In this document: positions 15,203 to 23,529 of the stretch, piece by piece
Position numbering within the stretch: position 1 is the stretch's first letter
How the letters are laid out: the number at the start of each line of letters is the position of its first letter
Origin: Spirochaetota bacterium
GTDB lineage: Bacteria; Spirochaetota; UBA4802; JAGODF01
DNA: 64,000 bases
NCBI GenBank assembly: GCA_029974015.1
Contig: JARKUF010000038.1
Coordinates: 62,001 to 126,000 of the forward strand
Direction: 5' to 3'
Program-made: the position numbers and the translations under genes
Notes under the pieces: generated by a model
The model's input: the letters and a program-made list of their open reading frames with translations, nothing else
Database searches by the model: none
What the model was told of the DNA's origin: nothing

Positions 15203-16307
15203 TTTTTACATTGTCCTTACCGAAAATTATCAGCACATCATGGAGCTGGGCATTGTCGATGACATGGTATATCTTTTTCACCCCGGTCACCTCGGCGACT
15301 TTTCGGGCATGCGACAGGTTTCCCCTCTGGTTTATAAGGATCGAATAATCGAGCCTCGGGTAGGGAGAGGTGCCAAACTCCACAACATTGAGGCCTTCCC
15401 GGATGAGGAGGTTTCTCATTTTCCGCGCCAACCCCGGGATGTCCGTACCATTCAAAATTTTCACTTTTATCGACCCTACATTCCCCTCATCCTCAAGAAG
15501 CTGGGCCAGGAATTCCTTCTCGTATATCTTGTAGGAAATGTTGTCCATGACATAATTCCCCGCGTCATCAATTTCCCCGGGCAGAATGGCGCAGTTGAGC
15601 TCCGTGTTGTCCGCAACAAGGCGGGCCAGGGACAGCATTTCCTGGGGCATAATGTTGGTCTTGAACGACGAGAGGGTCTCCGAAATAAAATCCTGGTTGA
15701 TCAGGTCCCGGTACAAATCCCGGCTCCCGTGGAACGACATCACCACGTCCTGTATCCTATCGTATTTTTTGAAGATGGATTTGGTCGGCGTGTCGTTTAT
15801 ATATCTGACGATTTTCTTCCCGTCAAAATAATTGAGGCCGAAGTGGAACCCCTCGTCCAGGGGAAGCTGGTCGAGGACAAAGATTTCAATGCCTCCGATG
15901 AGGTCCACGAACCTCTCGATGTCCACGGCATAGAGCTCCAGATAAAAGGCCACGTTTAACTTGAGCTCCCGCTGGAGGGCCTCCCGGACATCGTCGAAGT
16001 CGCTTATGTCGACATCCTGGAGCTTCATATAGTCATTGCCGCGCCTGCTCATGTTGATCTTCAGCTCCGGAGGAAGGAAGGTGAACCCGATCTTTCCGTT
16101 TTCCGGATTTATGGCGGCGATGCCGCAGAACCGGTGGCGGTTGTTGTTGAAGGAATTGCTGCCCGCCACGAGGACATGTATCATCCTTTTCTGGGCCACC
16201 AGAGCGTCGATGACATTGCGCGTAAGAAGGTAGTAATATCTGTAGGATAAAAGCGCCCCGGCCAGCACCGCCAGGGCGAGGCCCGATAAGACCAGTTTTT
16301 TCTTCAC
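15180..16307 (-). CDS. LytR-CpsA-Psr (LCP) family protein with LytR_C domain
   Basis: Membrane-anchored enzyme class that transfers glycan polymers to the cell wall in Gram-positives; the role in diderms is less clear. N-terminal membrane helix (about 5-22), LCP core (about 43-250: VLVAGSNSFNNNRHRFCGIAAI, FTFLPPELKIN, DLIGGIEIFV) and a C-terminal LytR_C domain (IKVKILNGTDIPGLARKMRNLLIREG). GTG start overlapping the nadD stop by four bases. The FLPPEL segment replaces the usual SIPRD motif, so activity may differ. Confidence 0.85.
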   Translation of the reverse strand: MKKKLVLSGLALAVLAGALLSYRYYYLLTRNVIDALVAQKRMIHVLVAGSNSFNNNRHRFCGIAAINPENGKIGFTFLPPELKINMSRRGNDYMKLQDVDISDFDDVREALQRELKLNVAFYLELYAVDIERFVDLIGGIEIFVLDQLPLDEGFHFGLNYFDGKKIVRYINDTPTKSIFKKYDRIQDVVMSFHGSRDLYRDLINQDFISETLSSFKTNIMPQEMLSLARLVADNTELNCAILPGEIDDAGNYVMDNISYKIYEKEFLAQLLEDEGNVGSIKVKILNGTDIPGLARKMRNLLIREGLNVVEFGTSPYPRLDYSILINQRGNLSHARKVAEVTGVKKIYHVIDNAQLHDVLIIFGKDNVKSEDTGNN

Positions 16308-16888
16308 GTACGATAGAGCTCCTTGGCATTGATGTAATCGAGGACCCCGTCTGGGACCATGTACTTTACGGATTTCCCGTCCCTCACGAGGGACCGTATG
16401 CGCTTCGAGCTGATCTCCATCAGGGGGTTTTCCGCAAAAAAGAATTCCCCGGCGCTGTGAATACCCGGAACAATGTCTTCCCCGGGACGGCGGAGGACGA
16501 TGATTGGGGTCCCGGACAATATGCGACGGTATTCCTTCCAGGAGGCAAGCTGGCGGTACGAGTCGCCGCCGATGACGAGGAAAAGCTCGTCATCACAGCG
16601 GTCGTGCCCCAACGCATCCAGAGTATCGACCGTGTATGATGGGGATTTTCGGTCGATTTCCAGCCTGGAAATTTCGAAGGATGAGTTACCCTCCGCGGCG
16701 ATCCCAAGCATTTGGAGGCGGTCCTCGGCGCCGGCACCGCCCTCCAGTTCCTTATGGACCGGATGCCGGGCGGGGATGAAAACGACGCGGTCCAAAGCAT
16801 ACTCATCAACGACATGCTGGGCATTGACAAGATGTCCGATATGGACCGGGTTGAAGGTCCCTCCAAAAATGCCAATTCGCTTTCCCAT
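16304..16888 (-). CDS. nadD: Nicotinate-nucleotide adenylyltransferase
   Basis: Makes deamido-NAD from nicotinate mononucleotide and ATP. The 194-residue product starts MGKRIGIFGGTFNPVHIGHL with the nucleotidyltransferase HxGH-like motif, and contains IPARHPVHK, SYTVDTLDAL, LVIGGDSYRQLASWKEY and ISSKRIRSLVRDGKSVKYMVPDGVLDYI, the family C-terminus. The open frame reaches 16963, but the extra 25 codons precede the conserved first strand and are left out. Confidence 0.95.
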   Translation of the reverse strand: MGKRIGIFGGTFNPVHIGHLVNAQHVVDEYALDRVVFIPARHPVHKELEGGAGAEDRLQMLGIAAEGNSSFEISRLEIDRKSPSYTVDTLDALGHDRCDDELFLVIGGDSYRQLASWKEYRRILSGTPIIVLRRPGEDIVPGIHSAGEFFFAENPLMEISSKRIRSLVRDGKSVKYMVPDGVLDYINAKELYRT

Positions 16889-17016
16889 CCTCACGTCCAA
16901 TACACGGGGACGCAACCTCCCCCCGGTCCGCCCCAGAAAGGTATTTTTGATACAGCGCCCCATGGATACGTCAATCTATTTTCCCCTGGGAAGGAAAAAT
17001 CGGAACCATCGTCACA

Positions 17017-17502
17017 TCACTTTTTATCGCCCGGGATGACCCCCTCCAGCCCGCCCCACAGGCGCCTGGCGGTTTTTTCCATCTCCTTTTTTATGGGCCC
17101 GGCGGATACTCTGTAAGTCTTTGCGATGAACGCTTTCACCTCTCCGCGGTTTCCTGAAAAACCGAGGAGCCATACGATGATGCGTTTAACATGAAGCGAT
17201 TTCTCCCGGTGAAATCTGTCGACTAAAAACGGCGCGTCGGTCCTTCCGTATTCGCGCATGGCATAATATCCGATCACGCGGTCGTTTTCTTCGGGGCTGA
17301 GGAGCAATCCCCTGATGCGGGCGTATTCACTCACGGGCTCGGAGAAAAAGTACATCATCGTATTGCCCCGGGTCAAATACAGCCCCGGGAGGAGCGATCC
17401 CGACAGGGCCCCCAGGAGGGCCCCTCCCAGAAGCGCAAGGAGAGCGAAGAGCGCAAGGGTGGCGATCGCAGACGCCCCGGCCGTTTTCGATGAGTTCACC
17501 AT
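17017..17502 (-). CDS. Small membrane-anchored protein of unknown function
   Basis: 161 residues with one or two hydrophobic segments at 12-45 (ATLALFALLALLGGALLGAL) and a soluble helical part that reads like a HEAT-type helical repeat (YAMREYGRTDAPFLVDRFHREKSLHVKRIIVWLLGF). No family recognised. It lies upstream of nadD on the same strand with a 128-base gap, and divergent from gatB. Confidence 0.55.
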   Translation of the reverse strand: MVNSSKTAGASAIATLALFALLALLGGALLGALSGSLLPGLYLTRGNTMMYFFSEPVSEYARIRGLLLSPEENDRVIGYYAMREYGRTDAPFLVDRFHREKSLHVKRIIVWLLGFSGNRGEVKAFIAKTYRVSAGPIKKEMEKTARRLWGGLEGVIPGDKK

Positions 17503-17670
17503 TGGTTAAGTATTCTTCCCGCGATTCCCCACGTCAATCAAATCTGCCGCGGGTCCGGTATTTATGTCATTTTCCTTGACAAATAAACGGAGAGCCAAAT
17601 TATCTTCAGCCAATCCTTATTTGTGTTCCCCCAAGGGCGGGCTTACTTGAATGCCCCATTGAAAAATACG

Positions 17671-19143
17671 ATGAAATACGAACCGATCATCGGCCTTGAA
17701 GTGCATGTCCAGCTCAACACGGCCTCCAAGATTTTCTGCGGGTGTTCCACGCGGTTCGGGGCGGGGCCGAATACACAGACATGCCCGGTGTGCTCAGGCC
17801 TTCCAGGGGGCCTCCCGGTCCTCAACTCAGAGGCCCTGAAAAAAGTGGTCCTCGCGGGCCTCGCCCTTGGATGCGAAATCTCCGGGAACAGTACATTTGA
17901 CAGGAAAAACTATTTTTACCCCGATTTGCCGAAGGCATACCAGATATCCCAATTTTACAGGCCCATCTGTCTCGGAGGATACATCGAACTGCCTTCGGGC
18001 GGGCCGCCGGGGCAACCCATGAGGAGGATCGGCCTCACCCGGATCCACTTAGAGGAAGATGCCGGGAAGTCCATCCATTCAGAAGATCCCGAACACCCCA
18101 TCTCCTACGTCGATTTCAACAGGTCCGGCGTCCCTCTCATCGAGATCGTCTCTGAGCCGGACATCCGCACCTCTGACGAAGCATACGGCTACCTCCAGCG
18201 CCTGAAAAGCATCATGAAATATCTCAACGTCTCGGACTGCAACATGGAAGAGGGAAGCCTTCGCTGTGATGTCAACATTTCCCTGCGGGAGAAGGGCTCC
18301 GAAAAGTTCGGCGAGAAGGTGGAATTAAAGAACCTCAACTCTTTCAGGTCCGTTAAAATGGCCATCGACTACGAGATTGACCGGCAGGCGAAGCTTCTCG
18401 CCGCGAAGGAAAGAATCGTCCAGGAAACACGCCTCTGGGACAGTCGGCGCGCCATGACCTTCGCCATGCGTTCCAAGGAAGAAGCCCGCGATTACCGATA
18501 CTTCCCGGACCCGGACCTTCCCCCCATCCATCTTGACGAAAAGTACATCGAGGATTGCCGCCTGGCCCTCCCCGAGCTTCCGGACCGAAAGAAGGCCCGT
18601 TTTATGGAAGAATACTCCCTTTCCGAGCAGGATGCCGAGGTCCTTACCTCGGCAAGGGAGCTCGCCGATTATTTCGAAATGACCGTGTCCCGGGGCGCCG
18701 TTCCCAGGAGGGCGTCCAATTGGATACAGAGTGAACTTCTGTCTCGCCTCGACGATGTGGACCGGATCGGCGCCTTCATCGTAACGCCGGAGAAGCTTGC
18801 CGCCCTTCTCTCCCTCATTGAAGACAATACCATTAGCGGAAAAATCGCAAAGGCCGTCTTCGGAGAGATGGCGGAGTCCGGGGCCGACGCCGAAACCATC
18901 ATCCGGGAAAAGGGGCTCCGACAGGTCACCGATTCATCTGAGATAGGGCAAATCGCCGACAGGATCATCGTTGCAAATCCCTGTTCTGTTGCGGATTATA
19001 TACATGGAAAGGAAAAGGCCCTGAAATTCCTCGTCGGGCAGGTGATGAAGGAATCGCGGGGGAAGGCCAATCCGCGGATGACCAATGAAATTTTACTTGA
19101 AAAACTGTCACGGCTTCAACGGTTGAATGAAGGAGGGCGCTGA
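17671..19143 (+). CDS. gatB: Aspartyl/glutamyl-tRNA(Asn/Gln) amidotransferase subunit B
   Basis: Part of GatCAB, which converts misacylated Glu-tRNA(Gln) or Asp-tRNA(Asn). Signatures: IGLEVHVQLNTASKIFCGC, zinc ligands CGC...CPVC, GLPGGLPVLN, NYFYPDLPKAYQISQF, LEEDAGKS, VDFNRSGVPLIEIVSEPD and the C-terminal YqeY-like tail domain. The start at 17671 gives 490 residues, matching the family; the frame runs 16 codons further up without similarity. gatA and gatC are not in the window. Confidence 0.96.
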   Translation: MKYEPIIGLEVHVQLNTASKIFCGCSTRFGAGPNTQTCPVCSGLPGGLPVLNSEALKKVVLAGLALGCEISGNSTFDRKNYFYPDLPKAYQISQFYRPICLGGYIELPSGGPPGQPMRRIGLTRIHLEEDAGKSIHSEDPEHPISYVDFNRSGVPLIEIVSEPDIRTSDEAYGYLQRLKSIMKYLNVSDCNMEEGSLRCDVNISLREKGSEKFGEKVELKNLNSFRSVKMAIDYEIDRQAKLLAAKERIVQETRLWDSRRAMTFAMRSKEEARDYRYFPDPDLPPIHLDEKYIEDCRLALPELPDRKKARFMEEYSLSEQDAEVLTSARELADYFEMTVSRGAVPRRASNWIQSELLSRLDDVDRIGAFIVTPEKLAALLSLIEDNTISGKIAKAVFGEMAESGADAETIIREKGLRQVTDSSEIGQIADRIIVANPCSVADYIHGKEKALKFLVGQVMKESRGKANPRMTNEILLEKLSRLQRLNEGGR

Positions 19144-19144
19144 A

Positions 19145-20032
19145 ATGGAAGCTCTGCTGAGGTCCCATGTGCCCGGAACCAGGAAACTTTTTTCCGGGAA
19201 GGTACGGGACATCTACCGCGCTGATGACGATCATCTCATTATCGTGTCCACGGACAGGGTTTCCGCCTTCGACCACGTGTTTCCCAACGGCATACCCGGC
19301 AAGGGGATCATCCTCAACAGGATATCCTGCCTCTGGTTTTCCAGGATCAACTTCGTAAAAAACCACATCGTGGAGACAGACCACACCGTTTTCCCAAAAC
19401 CCTTTAACCGCTGTCACGACCTCAAAGACAGGGCGGTTCTCGTAAAAAAAACGGACCGCATCGACTTCGAATGCGTGGCCCGGGGATACCTCACAGGAAG
19501 CGCCTGGAACGACTATCGCAATACCGGCGAAGTCTGTGGAATCCCGCTCGGCCCCGGACTAAAGAAAGCCCAGAAGCTTCCCCGGCCCCTCTTCACTCCG
19601 TCCACGAAAGCCTCTTCCGGACATGACATCAACATCTCCGTGGAGGCCATGAAGAAAAAGATAGACCCTCAGCACGCGGAACGCCTGGGAGAGCTCACCC
19701 TGCGGATTTATGAATTTGCCGGGGACATACTCAAAAGCTCCGGCATCATACTGGCCGACACGAAACTCGAATTCGGCGTCCTGGGCAATGAGATCATATT
19801 GATCGATGAGGTCCTCACCCCGGACAGCTCCAGGTTCTGGGACGCGTCCCTCTACCGCGTGGACACATCACCGGCAAGCTTCGACAAACAGTTTATTCGG
19901 GATTATCTGGAAACAACCCCGTGGGACAAGGACTCCCCTCCTCCTCCCCTCCCCGAAGAAATCGTCACCAAGACCCTCGAAAAGTACGAGGAGATATACA
20001 GGAAAATTACATCAGGGGGCCTTAAAAATTAA
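19145..20032 (+). CDS. purC: Phosphoribosylaminoimidazole-succinocarboxamide synthase (SAICAR synthetase)
   Basis: Joins aspartate to CAIR in purine synthesis. Family motifs: KLFSGKVRDIYRADDDHLIIVSTDRVSAFD, CVARGYLTGSAWNDY, FTPSTKASSGHDINIS, LADTKLEFG and IDEVLTPDSSRFWD. 295 residues. The ATG lies one base after the gatB stop, with AAGGAGG upstream inside gatB, so the two are coupled. The last codons (GGLKN) and the stop codon are made by the left end of a dispersed repeat. Confidence 0.96.
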   Translation: MEALLRSHVPGTRKLFSGKVRDIYRADDDHLIIVSTDRVSAFDHVFPNGIPGKGIILNRISCLWFSRINFVKNHIVETDHTVFPKPFNRCHDLKDRAVLVKKTDRIDFECVARGYLTGSAWNDYRNTGEVCGIPLGPGLKKAQKLPRPLFTPSTKASSGHDINISVEAMKKKIDPQHAERLGELTLRIYEFAGDILKSSGIILADTKLEFGVLGNEIILIDEVLTPDSSRFWDASLYRVDTSPASFDKQFIRDYLETTPWDKDSPPPPLPEEIVTKTLEKYEEIYRKITSGGLKN

Positions 20033-20154
20033 TTTTTTTACGGTTCCCATGAATTTTAACTGCTTGAAAATTCAGCAATAAGGTTTACCCGAGTTTTCGA
20101 GGTTGCCTTGCGTTTCCCGCCCGCCGAAGGCAGGCTGGAAACCTTATAGGGTTA
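20015..20154. repeat. Dispersed repeat overlapping the 3' end of purC
   Basis: It starts with GGGGGCCTTAAAAATTAATTTTTTTACGGTTCCC, the usual left end, contains GAATTTTAACTGCTTG and TTTTCGAGGTTGCC, and ends with a hairpin GTTTCCCGCCCGCCGAAGG / CAGGCTGGAAAC. The remaining gap to 20300 shows no gene. Confidence 0.7.
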
Positions 20155-20300
20155 GCCATCAAAACCGGCATGAAAACAGTAAAAGAATGATAGAATAACA
20201 AAGGAGCGATGGAAAGGCGACACTGGCGAAAGCGTGTAATAAGTTGAAATTGCCTTGATTATGCGGTAAAGTTACATCAAGGCGCCTTCGATAATGATTG

Positions 20301-20422
20301 TGGGGAAGATCTAAAAAATAAAATTTTTAGGTCCCCCAAATCGTAACTGCTGGCAAACTCAGGACTCAGGTTTTCCCGCCCTCCGAAGACGGGCGGGAAA
20401 ACCTGGTTTTTAGAGGTTGCCT
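20301..20422. repeat. Dispersed palindromic repeat upstream of fliS
   Basis: A well-preserved full copy: left end GGGAAGATCTAAAAAATAAAATTTTTAGG, middle CGTAACTGCTGGCAAACTCAGG, hairpin CAGGTTTTCCCGCCC / GGGCGGGAAAACCTG, right end TTTTTAGAGGTTGCC. It stops 41 bases before the fliS start. Confidence 0.8.
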
Positions 20423-20463
20423 GTGGTTTTTGCCGTTCCGCGCGACATTCCCTGGAGGACACA

Positions 20464-20901
20464 ATGGCGATACCCGGAAAAAACCCCTACGACAAGTATA
20501 AACAGACCGAAATAACCACCGCCGGTCAGGGGACTCTTATCGTGATGCTTTACGACGGCGCCGTCAAGTTCCTCAACATCGCCAGGGAAAACATGGCCTC
20601 GCCTAAGACTTACGATGTGGTGAACGCAAACATCCTTAAAACCCAGGACATCCTCACGGAGCTTATGCTGTCCATCAACCTCAATGAAAAAAACGACATC
20701 GCCCAAAACCTCTTCAGTCTCTATATGTACTTCAAAAAAAGGCTCCTGGAGGCCAATATCCAGAAAAGCGTTGAAATAGTCGACGAGGTGGTCCGCCTCC
20801 TGAAAGAGCTTCGCGAGGCCTGGGAAAAAATATCGGCCACGGAAGTAAGGACGGAGAAATCCGGCCTCGAATCGAAGGGCAGTTTCAGCATTGAGGGATG
20901 A
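20464..20901 (+). CDS. fliS: Flagellar export chaperone FliS
   Basis: Binds flagellin in the cytoplasm and keeps it unfolded for export. 145 residues of helical bundle with the family core: NPYDKYKQTEITTAGQGTLIVMLYDGAVKFLNIA, ILKTQDILTELMLSINL, NLFSLYMYFKKRLLEANIQKS, and VVRLLKELREAWEKI. GGAGG precedes the ATG. It shows that the host is flagellated. The next gene overlaps it by eleven bases. Confidence 0.95.
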   Translation: MAIPGKNPYDKYKQTEITTAGQGTLIVMLYDGAVKFLNIARENMASPKTYDVVNANILKTQDILTELMLSINLNEKNDIAQNLFSLYMYFKKRLLEANIQKSVEIVDEVVRLLKELREAWEKISATEVRTEKSGLESKGSFSIEG

Positions 20902-21361
20902 TGTAACCGAACTCTTCCTTTCCCTGTTGGGCCTCATGAAAACGAGGCTTTTCCTCCTTGGGGAATTCCTTCAGTCTATCCGAGTAAAAAGGCATCTATT
21001 AAAATCAGGAGATATTGCAAAAGTTCAGGCCATGACCGAAAGGGACGCCCTTCGCATCGAGGAGATCGACCTCCTGGGGGCCTACATGGCGGAGAAGAAA
21101 ACGAAAATCCTTGCCGTATGCGGCTTTCCCGACGACTGCGATTTCAATAACCGTTTCCTGGAGCCGGGGAACCCCCTCTTCGATGAATACCGGGCCCTTA
21201 AAGACGGCATCGCCGCGGTCATGGCGGACGCAAAGGAAGAAAACGAGCGGCTCCTTGGAGAGCTTGAAAAATCCCTGGGGCGGACCGGATGCGATATTGA
21301 GGACCTCCGGCGCATCATAGGGCTCAAGGAGCGGATTGGAAGGGACGAGGATGGAGGTTAG
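20891..21361 (+). CDS. FlgN-like flagellar chaperone candidate
   Basis: 156 residues, almost all helical, following and overlapping fliS. The pattern LLGEFLQSIRVKRHLLKSGDIAKVQAMTERDALRIEEIDLL resembles the FlgN family, which chaperones hook-associated proteins. Similarity is to general pattern, so the name is tentative. The start is uncertain: the TTG used here has no clear ribosome-binding site, and the ATG at 20936 is an alternative. Confidence 0.5.
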   Translation: MRDDVTELFLSLLGLMKTRLFLLGEFLQSIRVKRHLLKSGDIAKVQAMTERDALRIEEIDLLGAYMAEKKTKILAVCGFPDDCDFNNRFLEPGNPLFDEYRALKDGIAAVMADAKEENERLLGELEKSLGRTGCDIEDLRRIIGLKERIGRDEDGG

Positions 21362-22284
21362 AGGTCTACGGCCTTTTTGCTTTTCAGTATTTCCTGCCGC
21401 ATGGCTTTCATATTCTCAAAATCGAAGTGGTACTTTTTCTTCCGATAGACTTCCTTAAATCTTTTTTCATACGCCTTCGACCTATAGTACTTCTTTATCC
21501 GTCGCGAAAGGGGATATATCTGTTCTGCGGGATCATAGACCTGGGGCTTGCCTGTCGTATCGTCGATGATGGTGCCGGTTATCATTCCCCAGGAAATGTC
21601 GAGAAGGGAATGCCCCTCGAGGTCCCTGATTATGGCCCGGAGAATCGCCTCCTGGGCGGGATTGAAAAACTTGAATTTTCTGGCATACATGATGGCGCCA
21701 TGCATGTGTTCGGGAATGTCCATGAAGCCGTCTTTGATCACCTCCCTGCCCACAATATACATCATTTCCATGAGATAGTTGAGGCAGCCAAGCCCCGGCT
21801 TTTTCTGCCCGGGGAGCTGGGGTTTCAGGGGGTCAAAAACGTTTTGGGGATTTTCGGCGGACAGCCACTCGATGACGATCATGTCCAGGGTGGCGTTCCC
21901 CTTCCCGCCTAAAAACAGGTCGTCCCGGGGGATGAAGCGCGATTCGGAAAGCCGCAGATCAATAAGGAGATTTCCCGGGGCGATTTCTTCATGGTAAAAT
22001 TTCAGGTAATGGATGAGTGTTTCGTCCCGGTCGATTTCGACGAAAATATCCTTAAATCCGGTCTTTTCCAGATGTTCCACGAGCCCCACGGTCCTTCCGA
22101 TGTCCAGGATTTCATTGTGGGAAAATCTGTTGAGAAAAAGCTTTTCTTTACGGGGCGAGAAGGCAAGGTAGCCAAGGCCTTCGTCAATATTGTGTTTGTC
22201 CGCCCCGTGGCTCTCGACGGCATCGAGAATGTTGATCGGTTCGAAATACTTAAAGAAAGACCCCTTCTTTTTTTTCAAACACAC
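21358..22284 (-). CDS. Conserved-looking cytoplasmic protein of unknown function
   Basis: 308 residues with no signal peptide or membrane segment. Notable segments are LLIDLRLSESRF, DMIVIEWLSAENPQ, KPQLPGQKKPGLGCLNYLMEMMY, and DIPEHMHGAIMYARKFKFFNPAQEAI, which look like constrained, conserved sequence, possibly with His/Glu metal ligands. I do not recognise a named family. GTG start. The 3' end overlaps that of the FlgN-like gene by four bases (convergent). Confidence 0.6.
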   Translation of the reverse strand: MCLKKKKGSFFKYFEPINILDAVESHGADKHNIDEGLGYLAFSPRKEKLFLNRFSHNEILDIGRTVGLVEHLEKTGFKDIFVEIDRDETLIHYLKFYHEEIAPGNLLIDLRLSESRFIPRDDLFLGGKGNATLDMIVIEWLSAENPQNVFDPLKPQLPGQKKPGLGCLNYLMEMMYIVGREVIKDGFMDIPEHMHGAIMYARKFKFFNPAQEAILRAIIRDLEGHSLLDISWGMITGTIIDDTTGKPQVYDPAEQIYPLSRRIKKYYRSKAYEKRFKEVYRKKKYHFDFENMKAMRQEILKSKKAVDL

Positions 22285-22373
22285 CTCGCGAGGAACGATA
22301 TTGGAAGAACCCGGTATCCGGGACGATCTAACTTCATTATAAAGGTATCAGCACCGCCTATTAAACGCAAGCA

Positions 22374-23504
22374 TTATTTCGGGCGGGAAAAGCCGCTTTT
22401 CATATTTTTAAGGTAGGAAAATATGAATTTGTCAATGTCGCCATCCATCACATAGTCCACGGAGCCTACCTCCTGACCGGTCCTGTGGTCTTTCACCATG
22501 GTATAGGGCTGGAAAACATACGACCGGATCTGGTTACCCCAGGCTATTTCCTTCTTTTCCCCCATCTTCTCCGACTTTTTCTCCTCCAATTCCCTGGCCT
22601 TCAGCTCATGGAGTTTTGCTTTGAGCACTTTCATCGCAAACGCCTTGTTTTTATGCTGGGACCGCTCGTTCTGGCACTGGACCACAATGCCCGTGGGAAG
22701 ATGGGTGATCCTCACCGCGGAGTCGGTCTTGTTCACATGCTGTCCCCCGGCGCCGGAAGACCGGTATGTGTCAATCCGAAGTTCCGACTCGTTTATATCC
22801 ACTTCGATGTCCTCGTCCACTTCCGGAATTACTTCAACGGCGGCAAAGGAGGTGTGGCGACGTTTATTAGCGTCAAAGGGCGATATCCGGACAAGGCGGT
22901 GAATACCTCTCTCGCATTTTAGAAACCCGTAGGCGTATTCCCCCCTGACGAGGACCAGGGCGCTTTTAATTCCGGCCTCCTCTCCCGGGGTGTAGTCTAT
23001 CATATCCAAGGTGAAATCGTGGTTTTCAGCCCAGCGAAGGTACATCCGGAGCAGCATACCGGCCCAGTCCTGGGATTCCGTGCCCCCGGCGCCGGGATGG
23101 ATGCTGAGGAAGGCGTTGTTTTCGTCACCCTCCCCGGAGAGAAGTTCGAGATTTTCAAGCATTTCAAAGCGCCCGGTGAGCTCTCCGGCCTTCCCGGTGA
23201 TTTCACGAAGCACTTCAACGTCGTTTTCTTCCCCGGCAATTTCTATCAGGTCTATCGAATCCTCGACCTCGCGCCGGAGCCTGACCCAGGGTTCGTACTT
23301 CTTTCTCAGCATGCTCAGCTCCCGGTTCACCCGGGTGGCCTTCTCTTTGTCCTGCCAGAAATTGCCGTCCTGGGTTTCCTTCTCGAGCTTCTCCGCCGCG
23401 TCCCTTTGCTCATCAAGTTTGAGGGAATCGAAGATGTCGTCGATTTTTTCCTTCAACCGTACGAGCTCCCGGCGGGTTTCCCTGTAATCTTTTTCTTCCG
23501 ACAC
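22374..23504 (-). CDS. prfB: Peptide chain release factor 2
   Basis: Terminates translation at UGA and UAA. 376 residues with the stop-codon-reading SPF motif (VRISPFDANKRRHTSF), the catalytic GGQ loop (SSGAGGQHVNKTDSAVRITH) and CQNERSQHKNK. The whole protein is in a single frame: the usual programmed frameshift near codon 25 is absent, with an uninterrupted CTC AAA CTT GAT GAG there. GTG start. Confidence 0.96.
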   Translation of the reverse strand: MSEEKDYRETRRELVRLKEKIDDIFDSLKLDEQRDAAEKLEKETQDGNFWQDKEKATRVNRELSMLRKKYEPWVRLRREVEDSIDLIEIAGEENDVEVLREITGKAGELTGRFEMLENLELLSGEGDENNAFLSIHPGAGGTESQDWAGMLLRMYLRWAENHDFTLDMIDYTPGEEAGIKSALVLVRGEYAYGFLKCERGIHRLVRISPFDANKRRHTSFAAVEVIPEVDEDIEVDINESELRIDTYRSSGAGGQHVNKTDSAVRITHLPTGIVVQCQNERSQHKNKAFAMKVLKAKLHELKARELEEKKSEKMGEKKEIAWGNQIRSYVFQPYTMVKDHRTGQEVGSVDYVMDGDIDKFIFSYLKNMKSGFSRPK

Positions 23505-23529
23505 CCGGTTTTCCCCGATTATTCCTTTC

